A stretch of DNA of 64,000 nt from Ambrosia x helenae. Taxonomy: Eukaryota > Streptophyta > Magnoliopsida > Asterales > Asteraceae. Location of the stretch: NCBI GenBank assembly GCA_030844895.1, contig CM061228.1, forward strand, positions 139,674,444 to 139,738,443, in the 5' to 3' direction. The first letter of the stretch is position 1, and every line of letters begins with the position of its first letter. The notes under the pieces were generated by a model. The model ran no database searches. It saw only the letters and a program-made list of their open reading frames with translations, and had not been told where the DNA came from. Below are positions 34,880 through 46,705 of this stretch, piece after piece. A program made the position numbers and the translations under genes.

Positions 34880-35250
34880 AGTGGAAATTACATCAAGATA
34901 GCAGGGAGGCGGGCAACAAGCCGCGCCCCACCCCTTTCTGAAAACAAAAACCTTGCTCCCCTTCCCCCCCCCCCAAAGTCGAAGCATTGCTATGAACAAA
35001 CCATTGGACCCTTGTCGAGAAAACAGATGGCTTATGGTACCAGGGAGCCAAAGGCATCAAAAGCCAGAGGCGAAAACGTGCTGGTTCTCCTCACAGGCTT
35101 TGGCATGCTTTTCCACTTTCTTCGCCTCTGCTCTTCGCACTGTTTGCCCTGCTACAGAACCATTATCCCTCAAACCAGCTAGAAGAGATACTCCTGTAAG
35201 ATCAACACAAGTGTGTCCCCGCACACCCACACACCACAACACAACAACAA
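34880..35250 (-). mobile_element. LINE-like 3' remnant
   Basis: The minus strand reads HTCVDLTGVSLLAGLRDNGS, then EAKKVEKHAKACEENQHVF, then, after a frame shift, DAFGSLVP and a degenerate LVARLP-like tail. It is the same family as 5521-5855 and is decayed, with frame shifts. The 3' end of the coding remnant coincides with GGCGGGCAACAAG, also found at 40769. Confidence 0.5.
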
Positions 35251-35781
35251 AGACAAGCAAATCTATTCATAGGGGTCTCCTTCTTGACACAACTTGACAC
35301 ACTTACATAAAAAAGTATATCTATAGACATCCATTTGTACCCATCTCTATCACGATACTTTTATAATCATGAAAGTTAGAATATCCTTGTTATTAAAGCA
35401 TTTCTTAAATGGCATATTATATTAAGATATGTATCATTTCATAGTCATAATCATTATCAAAACGCAGAAGTGTTGGTGACCTTTTGGACCTTTTTACCAA
35501 ACATGCCTATTCTTCTTGATATCAACTCACAAGAAACCAAACAAACGGATTGATTGATATATGAACTGACATAATATTTCAACAAATCCTTTTTAAATCC
35601 CGTGTTTGAAAAGATAAGACAGACATGTATAAAGTAGTGCAATATGGTGCGTGTTGCGAGGAATGCAGTCTGGTATCGGTTCAGTTTGTTAAAAATATTG
35701 ACAGTTTAGCACTTGGAAAGCAATCGAAAGACAAAAGCTAAAAAATAAATCGTACTATGCCAAAGACGAAAGCCACAAAAG
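35251..35781. other. AT-rich intergenic DNA
   Basis: No gene, RNA or repeat recognised. It ends with the 8-bp duplication CACAAAAG of the next element. Confidence 0.3.
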
Positions 35782-36789
35782 TAGGGGTGAGCGGTTCGTG
35801 GTTCGGACCCACAGGAACCTTGGACCCGACCCGCGAGACTTGGACCCGAACCTTTTTAAATATATGGGTCGGTTTCCGGTTCTAGATTTATATGAATTAT
35901 CGGTTCCGGGTCGGGTCGGTTCCAAACCAACGGTTCTAATATAAGAACCACAAGAACCGTTTGTATTTTTAATTAAAAAATAAAAATAATCTTTTTTAGT
36001 CTTTTTCACCATTCGTTTTTACTTGTTATTGTAATCGATTTCACATAATTTTAATTCAATATTAAAAATATTATTTATAAGAATAGCAATGTATTTTTCT
36101 TGAAATATTTTTCAGCTTGATTTATATGCATAGATGTGATATATTATATAATATGTATTATATTCAAATTTGAAGTAAATATTTATGTATGTCGCTCTGA
36201 TGTGCGTATGTATGTGTGTGGGTATTTATGATGTATACGTAACATATTCACATAATGTTTCGATCAGTGATGAGAATCAATGTTGCAAAAGCCGCTAGGC
36301 GCTCCCTTGTCGGAGTCGAGTGTACTCAGGGAGTTCTCGGCCTAGTCGGAGAATACCCGGGAGAACTCGGGCTAGGACTAGAGTACACGGGCCTCAGCAA
36401 ACTACCTTGTAGCGATTACTCGGGGAGTACTCGGCCTTCGAGACCTTGTTTTACAACATTGATGAGAATGACAAAATTGTTACGAAAAACATAAGTCGAG
36501 AAACGAAAAGTGACTTAAAAAAGAAACTCATTGGCTATTGTTAGAACCATATGGAGAAATTTTTTTGTGGTGCATGGCAAAAGAATAGAAATATGTAATT
36601 CTCTAAAAGTGGCTATTACATTAAAAGGTTCTAGAGGGTCAGACCCTTTACCCGACCCATCAGAACCTTTAGGACCCGGAACCACGTAGCTTTTTAAGGT
36701 TCGGTTCGTGGTTCCTAATTTAACAATAAAAGGGTATATGGTTCTGGTGGGTCGGGTCGGGTCGGTTCCAGACCCTTTGCACAGCCCTA
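35782..36789. mobile_element. hAT MITE rich in GGTTCC/GGGTCGG
   Basis: Ends TAGGGGTGAGCGG and TTTGCACAGCCCTA, with a perfect 8-bp duplication CACAAAAG (35774-35781, 36790-36797). The arms are rich in GGGTCGGGTCGGTTCC and GGTTCGTGGTTC motifs. The centre is AT-rich and contains another MITE. There is no transposase. Confidence 0.85.
36278..36461. mobile_element. 184-bp hAT-like MITE nested in another MITE
   Basis: Inverted ends CAATGTTGCAAAA and TTTTACAACATTG, with a perfect 8-bp duplication ATGAGAAT (36270-36277, 36462-36469). The interior is GC-rich with ACTCGGG/CCCGAGT-like repeats. It inserted after the surrounding element. Confidence 0.85.
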
Positions 36790-36797
36790 CACAAAAG

Positions 36798-37516
36798 GAT
36801 GTTTTCAATCGGAATGGGTTTGTGCGGTAGCCCACCACACCAAATACTAGTAATATAATATAGTGTCAATAGATATGGACATCCCACATTCCCAACCATA
36901 TTGCGTCAAATGTGTGGAAGTCTACCTCTAACCTCAAAACTAGTTGCTGAAGGAAATTGATCTTTTTTATAAATATAGATCTCGAACAAAATATGTATTC
37001 ATCAACTTTAAAGTTTAAACTATACTTGGTTGGTATGCTACATAAGTTAATGAAATTGGTTTATTATTAAAAAAAAATTACATAGTTGAGGATTATACAC
37101 AAATTGATCCTGCGTTAATTATATATAAGACTTGAGAATTCACCAATCATCGTCATTTATAGAGAACAAAATAGAGAAGTATATTACTTTTGTAGGAATG
37201 ATTGAAAAATATAACAAATTTATTAGACTCTTATGTTTTGTTACTACATAGAAAAAATACAAGTACGTGTGATTTTCTTTAAAATGATGTTACTCTATAA
37301 TATGTTGTGGAGGATTGTTCATATGCAAAGGGTTTACTTAACGTGTAGCGGTTGTAGGAAGGCATTAAAATACATGCATATTTTAAGTGAGACACATGAT
37401 CAAATACCATTTTCGTAATCACATACCTGGTTATATAATCACGTCCATCCGTGGCTAGTAGTCTAATGCTTATTATGGGTGCAATTTTAGGTGGCATCTA
37501 GGTGTATAAAAAAATA
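36798..37516. other. Intergenic DNA before gap
   Basis: AT-rich and without a recognised feature. In particular, no 3' part of the transketolase is found here. Confidence 0.35.
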
Positions 37517-37616
37517 NNNNNNNNNNNNNNNNNNNNNNNNNNNNNNNNNNNNNNNNNNNNNNNNNNNNNNNNNNNNNNNNNNNNNNNNNNNNNNNNNNNN
37601 NNNNNNNNNNNNNNNN
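37517..37616. other. Assembly gap of 100 N inside transketolase
   Basis: Exactly 100 N. Transketolase coding sequence runs up to 37617 and does not resume on the other side, so the real distance or the join is uncertain. Confidence 0.99.
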
Positions 37617-40600
37617 TTTCATTTCCATCAGCCGGGCGGAACATTAAGATGTTGGGCATGGCACGGAAACTGGCTAAATGTTCAATGGGTTTGATGAGTC
37701 GGCCCGTCTTCTCCAAGCCCGATGAGTCATGCGTCATGACGTAAATAATCCAGCTTCCGATAAAGCCGAAATTCTCATGGCGCCTCTCATGTAATCAGTG
37801 AAAACAAAGAATGTAGCACAGTAAGGGATGAACCCGGGGCTGTGGAGGGCGATCCCGTTACAAATGGCTCCCATACCGTGTTCCCGAACACCGAATCGAA
37901 CGTTGCGCTCTTCGGGTGTGTGTTTTTGGAAATCACCAAACATTTTCATCAAAGTCATGTTTGAAGATGCAAGATCTGCACTTCCACCAATAAGACCAGG
38001 AAGAACCGGCGCTAACGCGTTAAGCATTGATTGTGAGAGGTTTCTTGTGGCGTCACGGGTGTTTCGGGTGTGTATGTCTACATAAACAAGGTTATTATTC
38101 AAATACGATATCAAGGGGGTGTGCGATTCGAAAGTCATTGTGTGATATTAAATAATTAGAATCATAAAGTTAGATGAAATAAAACAATATACTAACCGGA
38201 AGAGCCTTTTCCCATCCGACAGGCAATACACCAGTCGCAATAGACTTCAATTCAGCAGCCTCGTCAGCGTATTTCTTCTCATAGTCGGCGAATTTAGCAT
38301 TCCATTCAGCTTCGAGAGCGGCACCTTCTGGGGTATGGCGACTCCAGTGCCTGACACGGGGGATAACCAAAAATCAAAATCAACAAACCAAGAAATAATC
38401 TCTATCAACAATCAATCAAGTCGTCAGCTAACGCTAGTTAAAAGGTTGAAGCTTTAAGATTCTTTGCATACTTCTTCACTTCATCTGGTACATGGAATGG
38501 CTCATAAGGCCATCCAAGGTTTTGTCTGGTTGCATCTACTTCTTTTGCACCCAAAGCTGCTCCATGAACACTGTATGAATTCGCCTTGTTTGGTGACCCA
38601 AAACCGATTGTCGTTGTCACCTGCAAGTTAGCGGCAGCCTCAGGAAAACAAACACCAAAAGACACCAAAACTTATTGAATTCATAAAACAGTTACTTACC
38701 TTGATCAAGGTAGGTTTATCAGTAACAGCTTTAGCTTCTTTAACGGCAGCACGATTTCATCATAACCAGCGTTTCCGTTCTTCACCCAAATTATGTGCCA
38801 CCCAAGAGCTTCAAAACGTTGGTCAACGTTCTCAGTGAAGGCGATCTCTGTGTCACCATCAATGGAAATGTGGTTGTCATCATAAAATGCAATTAACTTT
38901 CCAAGTCCCCAATGGCTGGCAAGCGAACACGCTTCATTTGCAATCCCTTCCATTTGACAACCATCTCCAAGAATACAGTATCTGAACCAAAACCCGCAAA
39001 CATTTTTTTAGACATCATCGAATTAGTAAAAACACCCTAAGAAGAAATTTGAAATCTTACGTGTAGTGGTCAACAATCTCAGCGTCGGGTTTGTTGTAAC
39101 GCGCAGCCAAATGCTTCTCAGCAAGTGCAAGACCAACAGCATTGGCAATACCTTGACCAAGAGGACCTGATAAATAATAACAAAGAAAATGATGAATTGC
39201 TTAGAAAAGAAAAGATTTTTTATCAATATTTTAGTAACTATACACATATATTTTAGTCAACCGCCCCGCTTGCGGTGTACACACATATATATATACACGC
39301 GTGGGCCCTAGGGGGGGGAGTGAAATTGCACTAAATTTAACGTTAAAAGCGGTGGACGGTTAATCATGCATAATGTGGTGGCGTTAACAACGGAAAGACA
39401 AGGGGTAGATGCACCAATCGGCCTTTGTCCCGAGTGCTGAGTGTTATGTGTCTTATGTCCAAGGCTTGATGCAAAACTACTATAGAGCCGGGGTCGCACC
39501 GGAAGCAACCTCTCTATAGAGCTGAGTGTTATGTCCACATCTTACCCCCCTCAGACCCTATCTTAATTCTTAGCTTTGCTATTGGTGGGATTTAGTGGGT
39601 ATAATGATGATAATGACAATACGACACATATATGAGTAGTCGAGTACTAACCGGTGGTGACTTCAACACCAGGAGTTTCAAAGTTCTCGGGATGGCCAGG
39701 AGTTTTGCTTCCCCATTGACGGAATTGCTTCAAGTCCTCTTCCTGACAAATTTTTTTTAATAGATTATTAATCAAGCAATGAGGCAATCATATCAGCTAA
39801 TTAGTTACTTAAAACAGAAGCATCAAGTAGCAAGGATCCAACAAAATCAAGAACTTTGTAACAATTTAATCCATAGTTGTTAAGCCATCGCCTCTTGCGC
39901 CTAGGCCCATTTTTCAGGGGAGGCGAGACAATTGCGCTTTAATTCTCCATGTGATGATTTAGGCTTGTTTCCAGCCAAATTTTCTAAATTATGGCTACAT
40001 TGCCAATTCTAGGGGTGTAAATGACACGTAGCGGCTCGAGAGCTACTCGGGATCGGCTCGGTAAAAAGCTCGAACGAGCCGAGCCTTATCTAGCCCGAGC
40101 ACGAGCCTTATATACATAGCTCGTTTAGGCTCGCGAGCCTAAACGAGCCCAAACAAATGTTTTATTATTTATATATATATATATATATATATGCAATTTT
40201 GTCATTTGAAAATGTTCAATTTTAATTAATAATATTGGTGAGCGAGCTCGAGCCGAGCTTTTGCTCGTTTAAGCTATTGAAGCGATCTCGAGCCAAGCTT
40301 TTAGGTCGTTTAAATTTTTTTTTAAATTACCTCGAGTCGAGCCGAGCTCGAGCTCTTAGATTTTACTTTCGAGCCGAGCTCGAGCTCGAGCCTAATCGGG
40401 CTCGGCTCGGCTACACCCCTAGCCAATTCTATGTATCAAGCACAAAAGAAGCAAATATTGTACCGTTAAACACTAATAGCAAAATAACCATCTTTTCTCA
40501 AGCTAAAAAAAAAAAAAAAAATGAATCTTTTCAACCTTTAAAACCAATGCCCTGATCCCATACAAGTTGCATGCCACTAAATAACTCATAAAGATGCCAA

Positions 40601-40643
40601 CTTTTCCATAATAACACGAAAAATAATAACAAATTTCTACTTA

Positions 40644-40694
<51 letters not shown>

Positions 40695-40800
40695 TTTTTT
40701 TTTTTTTAAAAAACTCTCATAGGTTTTCCATTGATAAAAAAGGGTAAATTACATAAGGATGGTAGGTAGGCGGGCAACAAGCTGCGCCGCCACCCCTTTT

Positions 40801-40894
<94 letters not shown>

Positions 40895-41384
40895 GATGAT
40901 CTACTTTGACAGCATCGTAACCAGCAAGGTGAAGCAGAGCATACTGTAGCATACAGCCATGACCAGCGGATAAAACAAAGCGATCTCTATTAAACCAATA
41001 TGGTTCTTGGGATTATACCTCATGACCTCATCGTACAATATATGACCCATGGGCGCACAACCCATGGGCAAACCGGGTGACCCGAATTGGCTTCTCAACA
41101 GCATCAATGGCCAAGAATCTAATTGTGTTGACGGACTTATCCACCAAAGCAGTGTCTGTTGTTTTGTCGAGGGTCTCCACGGCGGCGTTGGAGATGACAC
41201 GGCGGCGAGTGGTGGGAGTGTGGCGGCGCGTGGATGCGCGTGAGGAGGAGGTGGTGGAGGATTTGAGGGCGGAGAAAGTGGGTAGAGAGAGGGTGGAGAG
41301 GGAAGTGGGTTGTTGGGTGGTGGGACCATGGCGGGGGAGGGAGGAGGGAGAGAGGGTGGCTTGAGAGAGAGTGAGAGAGGCCAT
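37617..41384 (-). CDS. Plastid transketolase, 3' part missing
   Basis: The TPP-dependent enzyme of the Calvin cycle and pentose phosphate pathway. Exons on the minus strand: 41384-40905, 39742-39652, 39166-39061, 38981-38700, 38620-38472, 38350-38197, 38077 to the gap. Exon 1 starts MASLTLSQATLS, a Ser/Thr/Arg-rich plastid transit peptide, then SVNTIRFLAIDAV, GLPMGCAPMGH. Later exons carry ILGDGCQMEGIANEA (TPP site), DDNHISIDGDTEIAF, HWSRHTPEGAALE, GGSADLASSN, VRFGVREHGMGAICNG and MPNILMFRPADGNE. The last ~200 residues of the family are absent. One-base indels interrupt exons 1, 4 and 7; they often compensate nearby, which suggests sequencing error. Intron 1 is expanded by transposons and microsatellites. 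Confidence 0.9.
39412..39622 (+). mobile_element. TS/SolS-type SINE in transketolase intron 2
   Basis: Contains GGGGTCGCACCGGAAGCAAC, then CTCAGACCCTATCTTA and the tail ATTGGTGGGATTTAGTGGG followed by TAATGATGATAATGA. The 3' half matches, in reverse, the fragments at 19672 and 46441. It is diverged, and no clear target duplication was found. Confidence 0.5.
40010..40421. mobile_element. GCTCGAGC-rich hAT MITE in transketolase intron 1
   Basis: Ends TAGGGGTGTA and TACACCCCTA, with a perfect 8-bp duplication GCCAATTC (40002-40009, 40422-40429). The arms are rich in GAGCCGAGCTCGAGC. At 412 bp it is shorter than its relatives. Just upstream, 39880-39925 is a fragment of another repeat (GTTGTTAAGCCATCGCC). 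Confidence 0.88.
40645..40893. repeat. (TAA)n microsatellites flanking a LINE tail
   Basis: Two long TAA/ATT runs (about 40645-40693 and 40805-40893) flank a 65-bp remnant at 40741-40805. That remnant's minus strand reads KGVAAQLVARLPTIL, the terminal motif of the LINE-like family. The second run looks grown from the element's end. All of it lies in transketolase intron 1, close to the exon 1 donor at 40904. Confidence 0.7.
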
Positions 41385-41518
41385 GGTTGTTGTGGTTTAG
41401 AGAGAGAGAGAGAGAGAGAGAGGTAATGGTGTTGTTAATATACAGTTAGATTAGATTATGGGTGGCTTTATTATTATTACTACTATTATTATCTTGGTGT
41501 ATATTTTTTTAGTAGGTG
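41385..41518 (-). promoter_or_regulatory. Transketolase leader with GA repeat
   Basis: A (GA)n run at 41399-41422 lies just upstream of the ATG, read as a CT-rich leader in the gene's sense. This is common in plant 5'UTRs. Further upstream is AT-rich, then a repeat at 41519. Confidence 0.4.
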
Positions 41519-41885
41519 ACTTTCCATGACTGTTACATAGTCCATCACATCCCTTAGAAATCAGGGTCTCTAGCCACACACTCAACGGCATCAGCAGGCC
41601 ACAGCCTGATGTTGCGGGAGTGACCGGCCCTTGAGAGGCAAAACGTCTCTGTGCAACGGGCGTTAGGGCTACCATCCGGAAAATTTTTGCAACATGCCAC
41701 TTAACAGATGTTGCACTCTCCACAAGAGGCAAGCCTCTTTGGAGTAAATGCACGATACTAGAAAACCGGGGGGCATCAGAATCGAACCTGACACCTACAT
41801 GTAGGCTAGTTTCGACCATCACTTGGCATATCCACCAATTGTTTCCCGCGAGAATCAAACCCGGCTCCCTAGAGGTTACCCGGTT
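41519..41885 (-). mobile_element. tRNA-related SINE-like repeat upstream of transketolase
   Basis: The minus strand contains two B-box-like motifs, GGTTTGATTCTCG (about 41850) and GGTTCGATTCTGATGCC (about 41780), in a GC-balanced segment unlike its AT-rich surroundings. No target duplication was found, so family and borders are uncertain. Confidence 0.3.
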
Positions 41886-41940
41886 GAGGTGAATCGGAGA
41901 GAGGGTGACCGTTGGATGGGTTTGGAGGAGTGATCACAGC

Positions 41941-42524
41941 TAGGGCTGTACACGAGCCGAGTCGAGCCGAGCCAGGCCCAGCTCAAGCTCGAGCTCGAAC
42001 TTAAACCGAGCCAGCTCGGCTCGGCTCGTTTTTCTGGTCGAGCTGAAAAGTCGAGCTCGAGCTCGGCTCGTAAATGTTCGAGCCGAGCTCGAGCCAACTC
42101 GTTATATTTTTTTTATTATTTTTTTATTTTTTACAAATATTTATTAAATAAAAAAACAATAAAATTACACATAATCATATATATATTTTTTTTCTTTTTC
42201 TAAGTTATGGTTTATTTATTATGAAAAGATGGGGTATATAGGTAGTATGAGCGGGATTTTCAAATTTTAAATTTTAGAATTAGGTTTGAAGCCAAAATAT
42301 ATTAGTTTCATCTATATATTAATTATTCATACACAAGCCTGAGTCGAGCCATCGAGCCGAGCCACGAGCTGAACACCCCTGGCTCGAGCTCGGCTCGATT
42401 ACAAAACGAGCCAGCTCGGCTCGGCTCGAAAACAAAACGAGCCTCTTCGAGCCGAGCTTTTTTCGAGCTTTTTTTGAGCGAGTTTCGAGCGAGCCTCGAG
42501 TCACGAGCTTTTTGTACACCCCTA
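41941..42524. mobile_element. GCTCGAGC-rich hAT MITE, inverted orientation
   Basis: Ends TAGGGCTGTACACG and TTTGTACACCCCTA, with a perfect 8-bp duplication ATCACAGC (41933-41940, 42525-42532). It is very similar to 4357-4996 but reversed, at 584 bp. Confidence 0.88.
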
Positions 42525-42532
42525 ATCACAGC

Positions 42533-43193
42533 CGTTTATTGGAGGATAGGAAATGAAATGAAATGAATACCTTGGCTTAAATTCTAAGTTTATGGATGAT
42601 TTTGAGCATGGTTTAGGGGTTGTCGGGTTGGTATAATAATGGTATATACCATTTTAGCGTAAGGAATATGATTAAATGCTTTTAAGTGATAAATTACTAT
42701 TTATACTATCATTAACGCTAGGATGTTCTTCTCAGCCTTCTTTATTCGCTTCAAGCCTTTAATATGACTAAATGCTTTTAAGTGATTAATTACCATTGAT
42801 ACTATCTTTAACGCTAAGGTGTTCTTCCCAACCTTCTCTATTCGCTTCAACATCACCTTGATTGAGTTATATTTATTTCTCCTCTATGGATAGATATGTA
42901 TGACATAGTACATTCTCCCTCCTGACCTATTACAAAATCCTACTTATATAGCTCTTGGAGAAAGGCACTAGGGTGTTTCATCCAACGCTTGGGGCGTTAC
43001 CAGGTAAGGTAAAGGCACACGTTGGAGATAAACTTAGTGAAGATATATAGTGCTAATATTACTTAAGTTTGTGGAAATAGAACATTATTTTTTATATTTA
43101 CCTTGTATTTTCTGTTTGATAGAAAATTACAAGATTTAAAATTTCATGATTGTCACGGCCATTTTTATCCATACACCACTAAGTTTAAAGGTC
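42533..43193. other. Intergenic DNA
   Basis: AT-rich. A segment with AAATGCTTTTAAGTGAT and GTTCTTC..CAACCTTCT is imperfectly repeated (about 42672-42770 and 42770-42850), an old local duplication. No gene is seen. Confidence 0.35.
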
Positions 43194-43196
43194 TTA

Positions 43197-43521
43197 GGGT
43201 ATGTTTGGTAAAACTAGCTGGAGGCTGTTAGCTGGTAGCTGGAAGCTTTTTAAATATATTTTGGTGTTTGGCAGAGTAGTTGAAGCTTTTAATAAATGTA
43301 TAAAATGACCAAAATAAGCATAATTAAAAGCTTGTAAAGGAAGTTTTTATTTTATTTTTAAAATAGAATGAGTATTTGTGTCATTTTTACTGTAGAACTT
43401 TTTCTTTAACCTAAAAACTTCCAGCCCCTTCAACCAAACAAAGCTTTTCATTAAATAGGAGCTTTTTTTTAAAAGCTTGAATCTTCTAAAAGCTCTTAAA
43501 AGCTTCTTGCCAAATATACCC
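43197..43521. mobile_element. Tourist-like (PIF/Harbinger) MITE
   Basis: Ends GGGTATGTTTGGTAAAA and TTGCCAAATATACCC, with TTA duplicated at both sides (43194-43196, 43522-43524). The interior has AGCTGGTAGCTGG repeats as in 30083-30505. Confidence 0.8.
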
Positions 43522-43931
43522 TTATTAAGCTAGAATCATTTTAAAGTTAACATGATTGATTATGTTGTCCTATGTAAAAGAGGGACCCTAAAAACATGAT
43601 TTTATTTGAAATATGAAGTATCATATTAATCCCGGTATCCTAATCTTAGTTTTAACTATATATCAAACTCAAATTGTGAAATATAAAGATGAAACTCTTA
43701 ATGTAATAGTGTACGAATAAAATTGAGTGTATACAAGTAAAAATGGATGGCTACGTCAAGTAAAATGTGTTTTTGCCCATTGAATATGCTAAAATTATTT
43801 ATTTTGCTCAAGTTATATTATACATTGACCATTTTTTTTTTGTTAATCGATCTCTATTCTTGGTAAGGAAAAGCTTTTTACATTTTACCTGTATATATAA
43901 AGTACATATAAGTTACGATCAAATTTTTTAA

Positions 43932-44244
43932 TTGAGGGCATGACGCATTTGTGGAGTGGGGGGGGGGGAAAGAGGGGATGAAGCGCCATGTGGCATTTGT
44001 GGGACCCATGTGGGGGAAAAAAATTGTGGGGAGTGGAATGGGGGAAGAGAGGGGGAGAAAATAATATTATATTGTGTTAAAGTTAAAAAAAAAAACTGGT
44101 CAATCAAGAGATGACACCTCACCCCCACTCCAAGCCCCACGCTGGTGAGTTCCCCCCCCCCCCCCCCCCCCCACGCCAGGACCGGCGGCGGTGTTCCGCC
44201 CTTGAAAGCCCCACGCCAGCCCTACCCGCCCCCACTCCGTCTAG
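43932..44244. repeat. G-run/C-run MITE-like repeat, unit 1
   Basis: The left part has long G runs (GTGGAGTGGGG) and GATGAAGCGCCATGTGGCA. The centre is AT-rich (TTAAAGTTAAAA). The right part has C runs ending CCCCACTCCG. The two sides can pair as an inverted repeat, and the G runs could form quadruplexes. Same family as 45468-45675 and 45688-45971. Confidence 0.55.
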
Positions 44245-44249
44245 CCTTA

Positions 44250-45467
44250 AAATTGTTAATTATCATTAACAAAATTGTTGGCTTTGTTTGACTGAGGTGG
44301 CCTTTCACTCTTGCTTTGAGACATGCCTATATTGACTCTTTTATAAAAGAAATAATAAATAATTAGCCTACCCCAACCACATGAAACCGCTACACACGAA
44401 CATAAAGGAATCGGAAATAAAAGTCGAAGTTATAATAATATTAAATTTTAGCTTATAGTTTCTTTAAGGTTTGAAATACATATATTTTTTTATTTATTCG
44501 TTAATTACAATCTTTTCATCAAAATGTTAATGTGACAAAATCTACATATTTCTTCAATAATATTATCACACATTTTAGATGCGAGTAAACTAGGGATGAA
44601 CAAATGGTATTAGGTATCGAAACCAAATCGTTACCAAATGTCACGTACCGAACAATTTTCGATACCAATTCAGTACCGACTTTTTGTGTTTTTCGAGATA
44701 GTTATTTTCGGTTCAGTACTGGTATTTTGGGTTAATTTACCTTCAAATACCGTAAAGGTAATGAACGGGACATTTTTGGTGCCGGTATCCGTATTTGGTG
44801 ATTTTCGAGATTGGTGATTCCGATGCCAAAACCGAGCTCAAGAGGCCCGATGGGCTTGTTTGATAAGGGTTGGTTTGGGCCAACGAGCCAATACTATATT
44901 TTATTGGCAGGACCGTCCCTGAAAATCTCTAAAAATTCATGTAAAAAAAATATATACATATATATAGGATTTTTTTTTTAAATTATGCCCTCAAAATTTA
45001 TGGACCCTGTCCGGTTGGCCTTCTCGGACCACCCAAAAGACGCCCCTGTTTATTGGCAACTTAGGGCATACGTTATCACTAACAATATACAAAAACAAAA
45101 AGGAAAGAAAGAAAGAACAAAAAAAAACTTTGGACAAACTGAAGTCGTGAAACTTTCACTTCATTCTTTGTAAAATGTAGTAGTTTTTTGTCATACCATT
45201 TAGCATGCATGATGGGATGCATACTCTTTGAGAACACTGAACGGACAACACAAGCCATTTGCCGTTGACGAAGTCAACCACAAATTATTATGGACATGTC
45301 ATGTATAACCAACAAATCTGTTCATCCCGATGACTACCACAACATTATCCTAATGTATTAGCCTATTAGGTGCTCAAATACCTACATTATTCACTTGTTA
45401 ATGTAAACAATGAACTTAACAAACATACAAGTTATTCAAGTCAATAAATATGCAAAACTCAAGAAGA
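44250..45467. other. Intergenic DNA with one hAT-end fragment
   Basis: At 44591 TAGGGATGAACAAATGGTA looks like a hAT MITE end, followed by GGTATCGA/GATACC repeats to about 44830, but I find no matching right end. Nothing else recognised. Confidence 0.3.
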
Positions 45468-45675
45468 CCTATATGAAGCGCATGTGGCACTTTTGGATCC
45501 CACGTGGAGGGGATGAAAATTGTGGGGAGTGGAATGGGAGGGAATATTATTATATTATTATTATTAATGTTTTAAAGTTAAAACCCGGCCCTCTTCCAAG
45601 CCCACCCAGGGCGGTGTTCCCCCCTCCCCCTTCCCCCCTTCCCGCCCCTTTTACACGCCCACTCCGCTTGGTCTC
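45468..45675. repeat. G-run/C-run MITE-like repeat, unit 2
   Basis: Carries ATGAAGCGCATGTGGCACTT, then GGGATGAAAATTGTGGGG, an ATT-rich centre with TTTTAAAGTTAAAA, and C-rich DNA ending CCCACTCCGC. It lies directly before unit 3. Confidence 0.55.
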
Positions 45676-45687
45676 AGGAGTGTGTGT

Positions 45688-45971
45688 GTGGGGGGGGGGG
45701 GGGGGATGAAGCGTCATGTGGCACTTTTGGGTCTCACGTGGAGGGGATGAAAATTGTGGGGAGTGGGAGGGGGGAGAGGGGGAAAAGAATATTATTATTA
45801 TGTGTGTAAAAGTTAAAAAAAAATTCAGCCAATCAAAACAAAAAACAAGTGCCCCACGCCAGTGCTCTTCTCCCCGCCTCCCCCTTCCTGCCCCTCTTCC
45901 ACGCCACTAGGGGGCGGTGTCCCCCCCCCCCCCCTTCTCGCCCCTTTCCCCGCCCCACTCCAGAGGGTCTA
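45688..45971. repeat. G-run/C-run MITE-like repeat, unit 3
   Basis: Starts with a GT then G run, then GATGAAGCGTCATGTGGCAC, the AT-rich centre and C runs ending CCCCACTCC. Units 2 and 3 are tandem, separated by a few bases. Confidence 0.55.
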
Positions 45972-46705
45972 AGGATGTAAATATGCATGCACATGTATCA
46001 CATCTTAATTGTTGAATAAAAAAGTCAAACCCAAATGAGAATGCAAATCTTTCTTTAATCTTCACATCATTACATATGTGAATTATTCAAAATGAACAAC
46101 AAAAGAAAGGCAAGTCACGTCATAAAACGATTTAATATATGTAACTTAAATATGAAAGAGTCCACTTCCAAGCCACCACCAGAAAACATCAATAACACAA
46201 ATGGAACCAACCATAAAGAAAGGGTAAAGAACATGGTGACAACTGACAATCGACAAAGATGGCATTTATAAAATAAGGGGCGCGTAGAATACGTAATTAG
46301 TCTTGTGTAGAGAATAACGAGATCCAAGCAAGATACATCAAAGAAAGAGAGGCAGTTATGCACATAACCATCTTAGGGACATGTGCTTATATATAGTTCT
46401 CTAAAAATCACTTCTATATTGAATGACACTATATACATCAATACAACAACAATAATCATAACCCGTAAATCCCACAAATAGCAAAACTACATGTCAGGTT
46501 TGGAGAGGGTGGATATAGGCAAATGACGGAATAGGAGTTGCGTTGTTGTGTGTGATTGTGGTTGTTGTATATCGATGCAAGGAATACTGGTATGAGCAGA
46601 GAGTTGGACGACAGATTTATATATAGGATTGACTTTAATTGAAGGTCCAAAACCCCCTCCTACATTAAACCTTTAATCAGTTTTATGCATTTGGTATCAT
46701 CAGTT
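45972..46705. other. Intergenic DNA left of the second block, with SINE tail
   Basis: At 46441-46525 the reverse complement of a TS/SolS-type SINE tail is seen (CAACAACAATAATCATAACC, then GTAAATCCCACAAATAGC and GGTTTGGAGAGGGTGG). No gene is recognised. The duplicated block starts at 46706. Confidence 0.4.

Noticed and set aside
40749..40952. Poly-isoleucine open frame
   Set aside because: It is the (TAA)n microsatellite read through; only the VAAQLVARLP tail is meaningful, as a LINE remnant.
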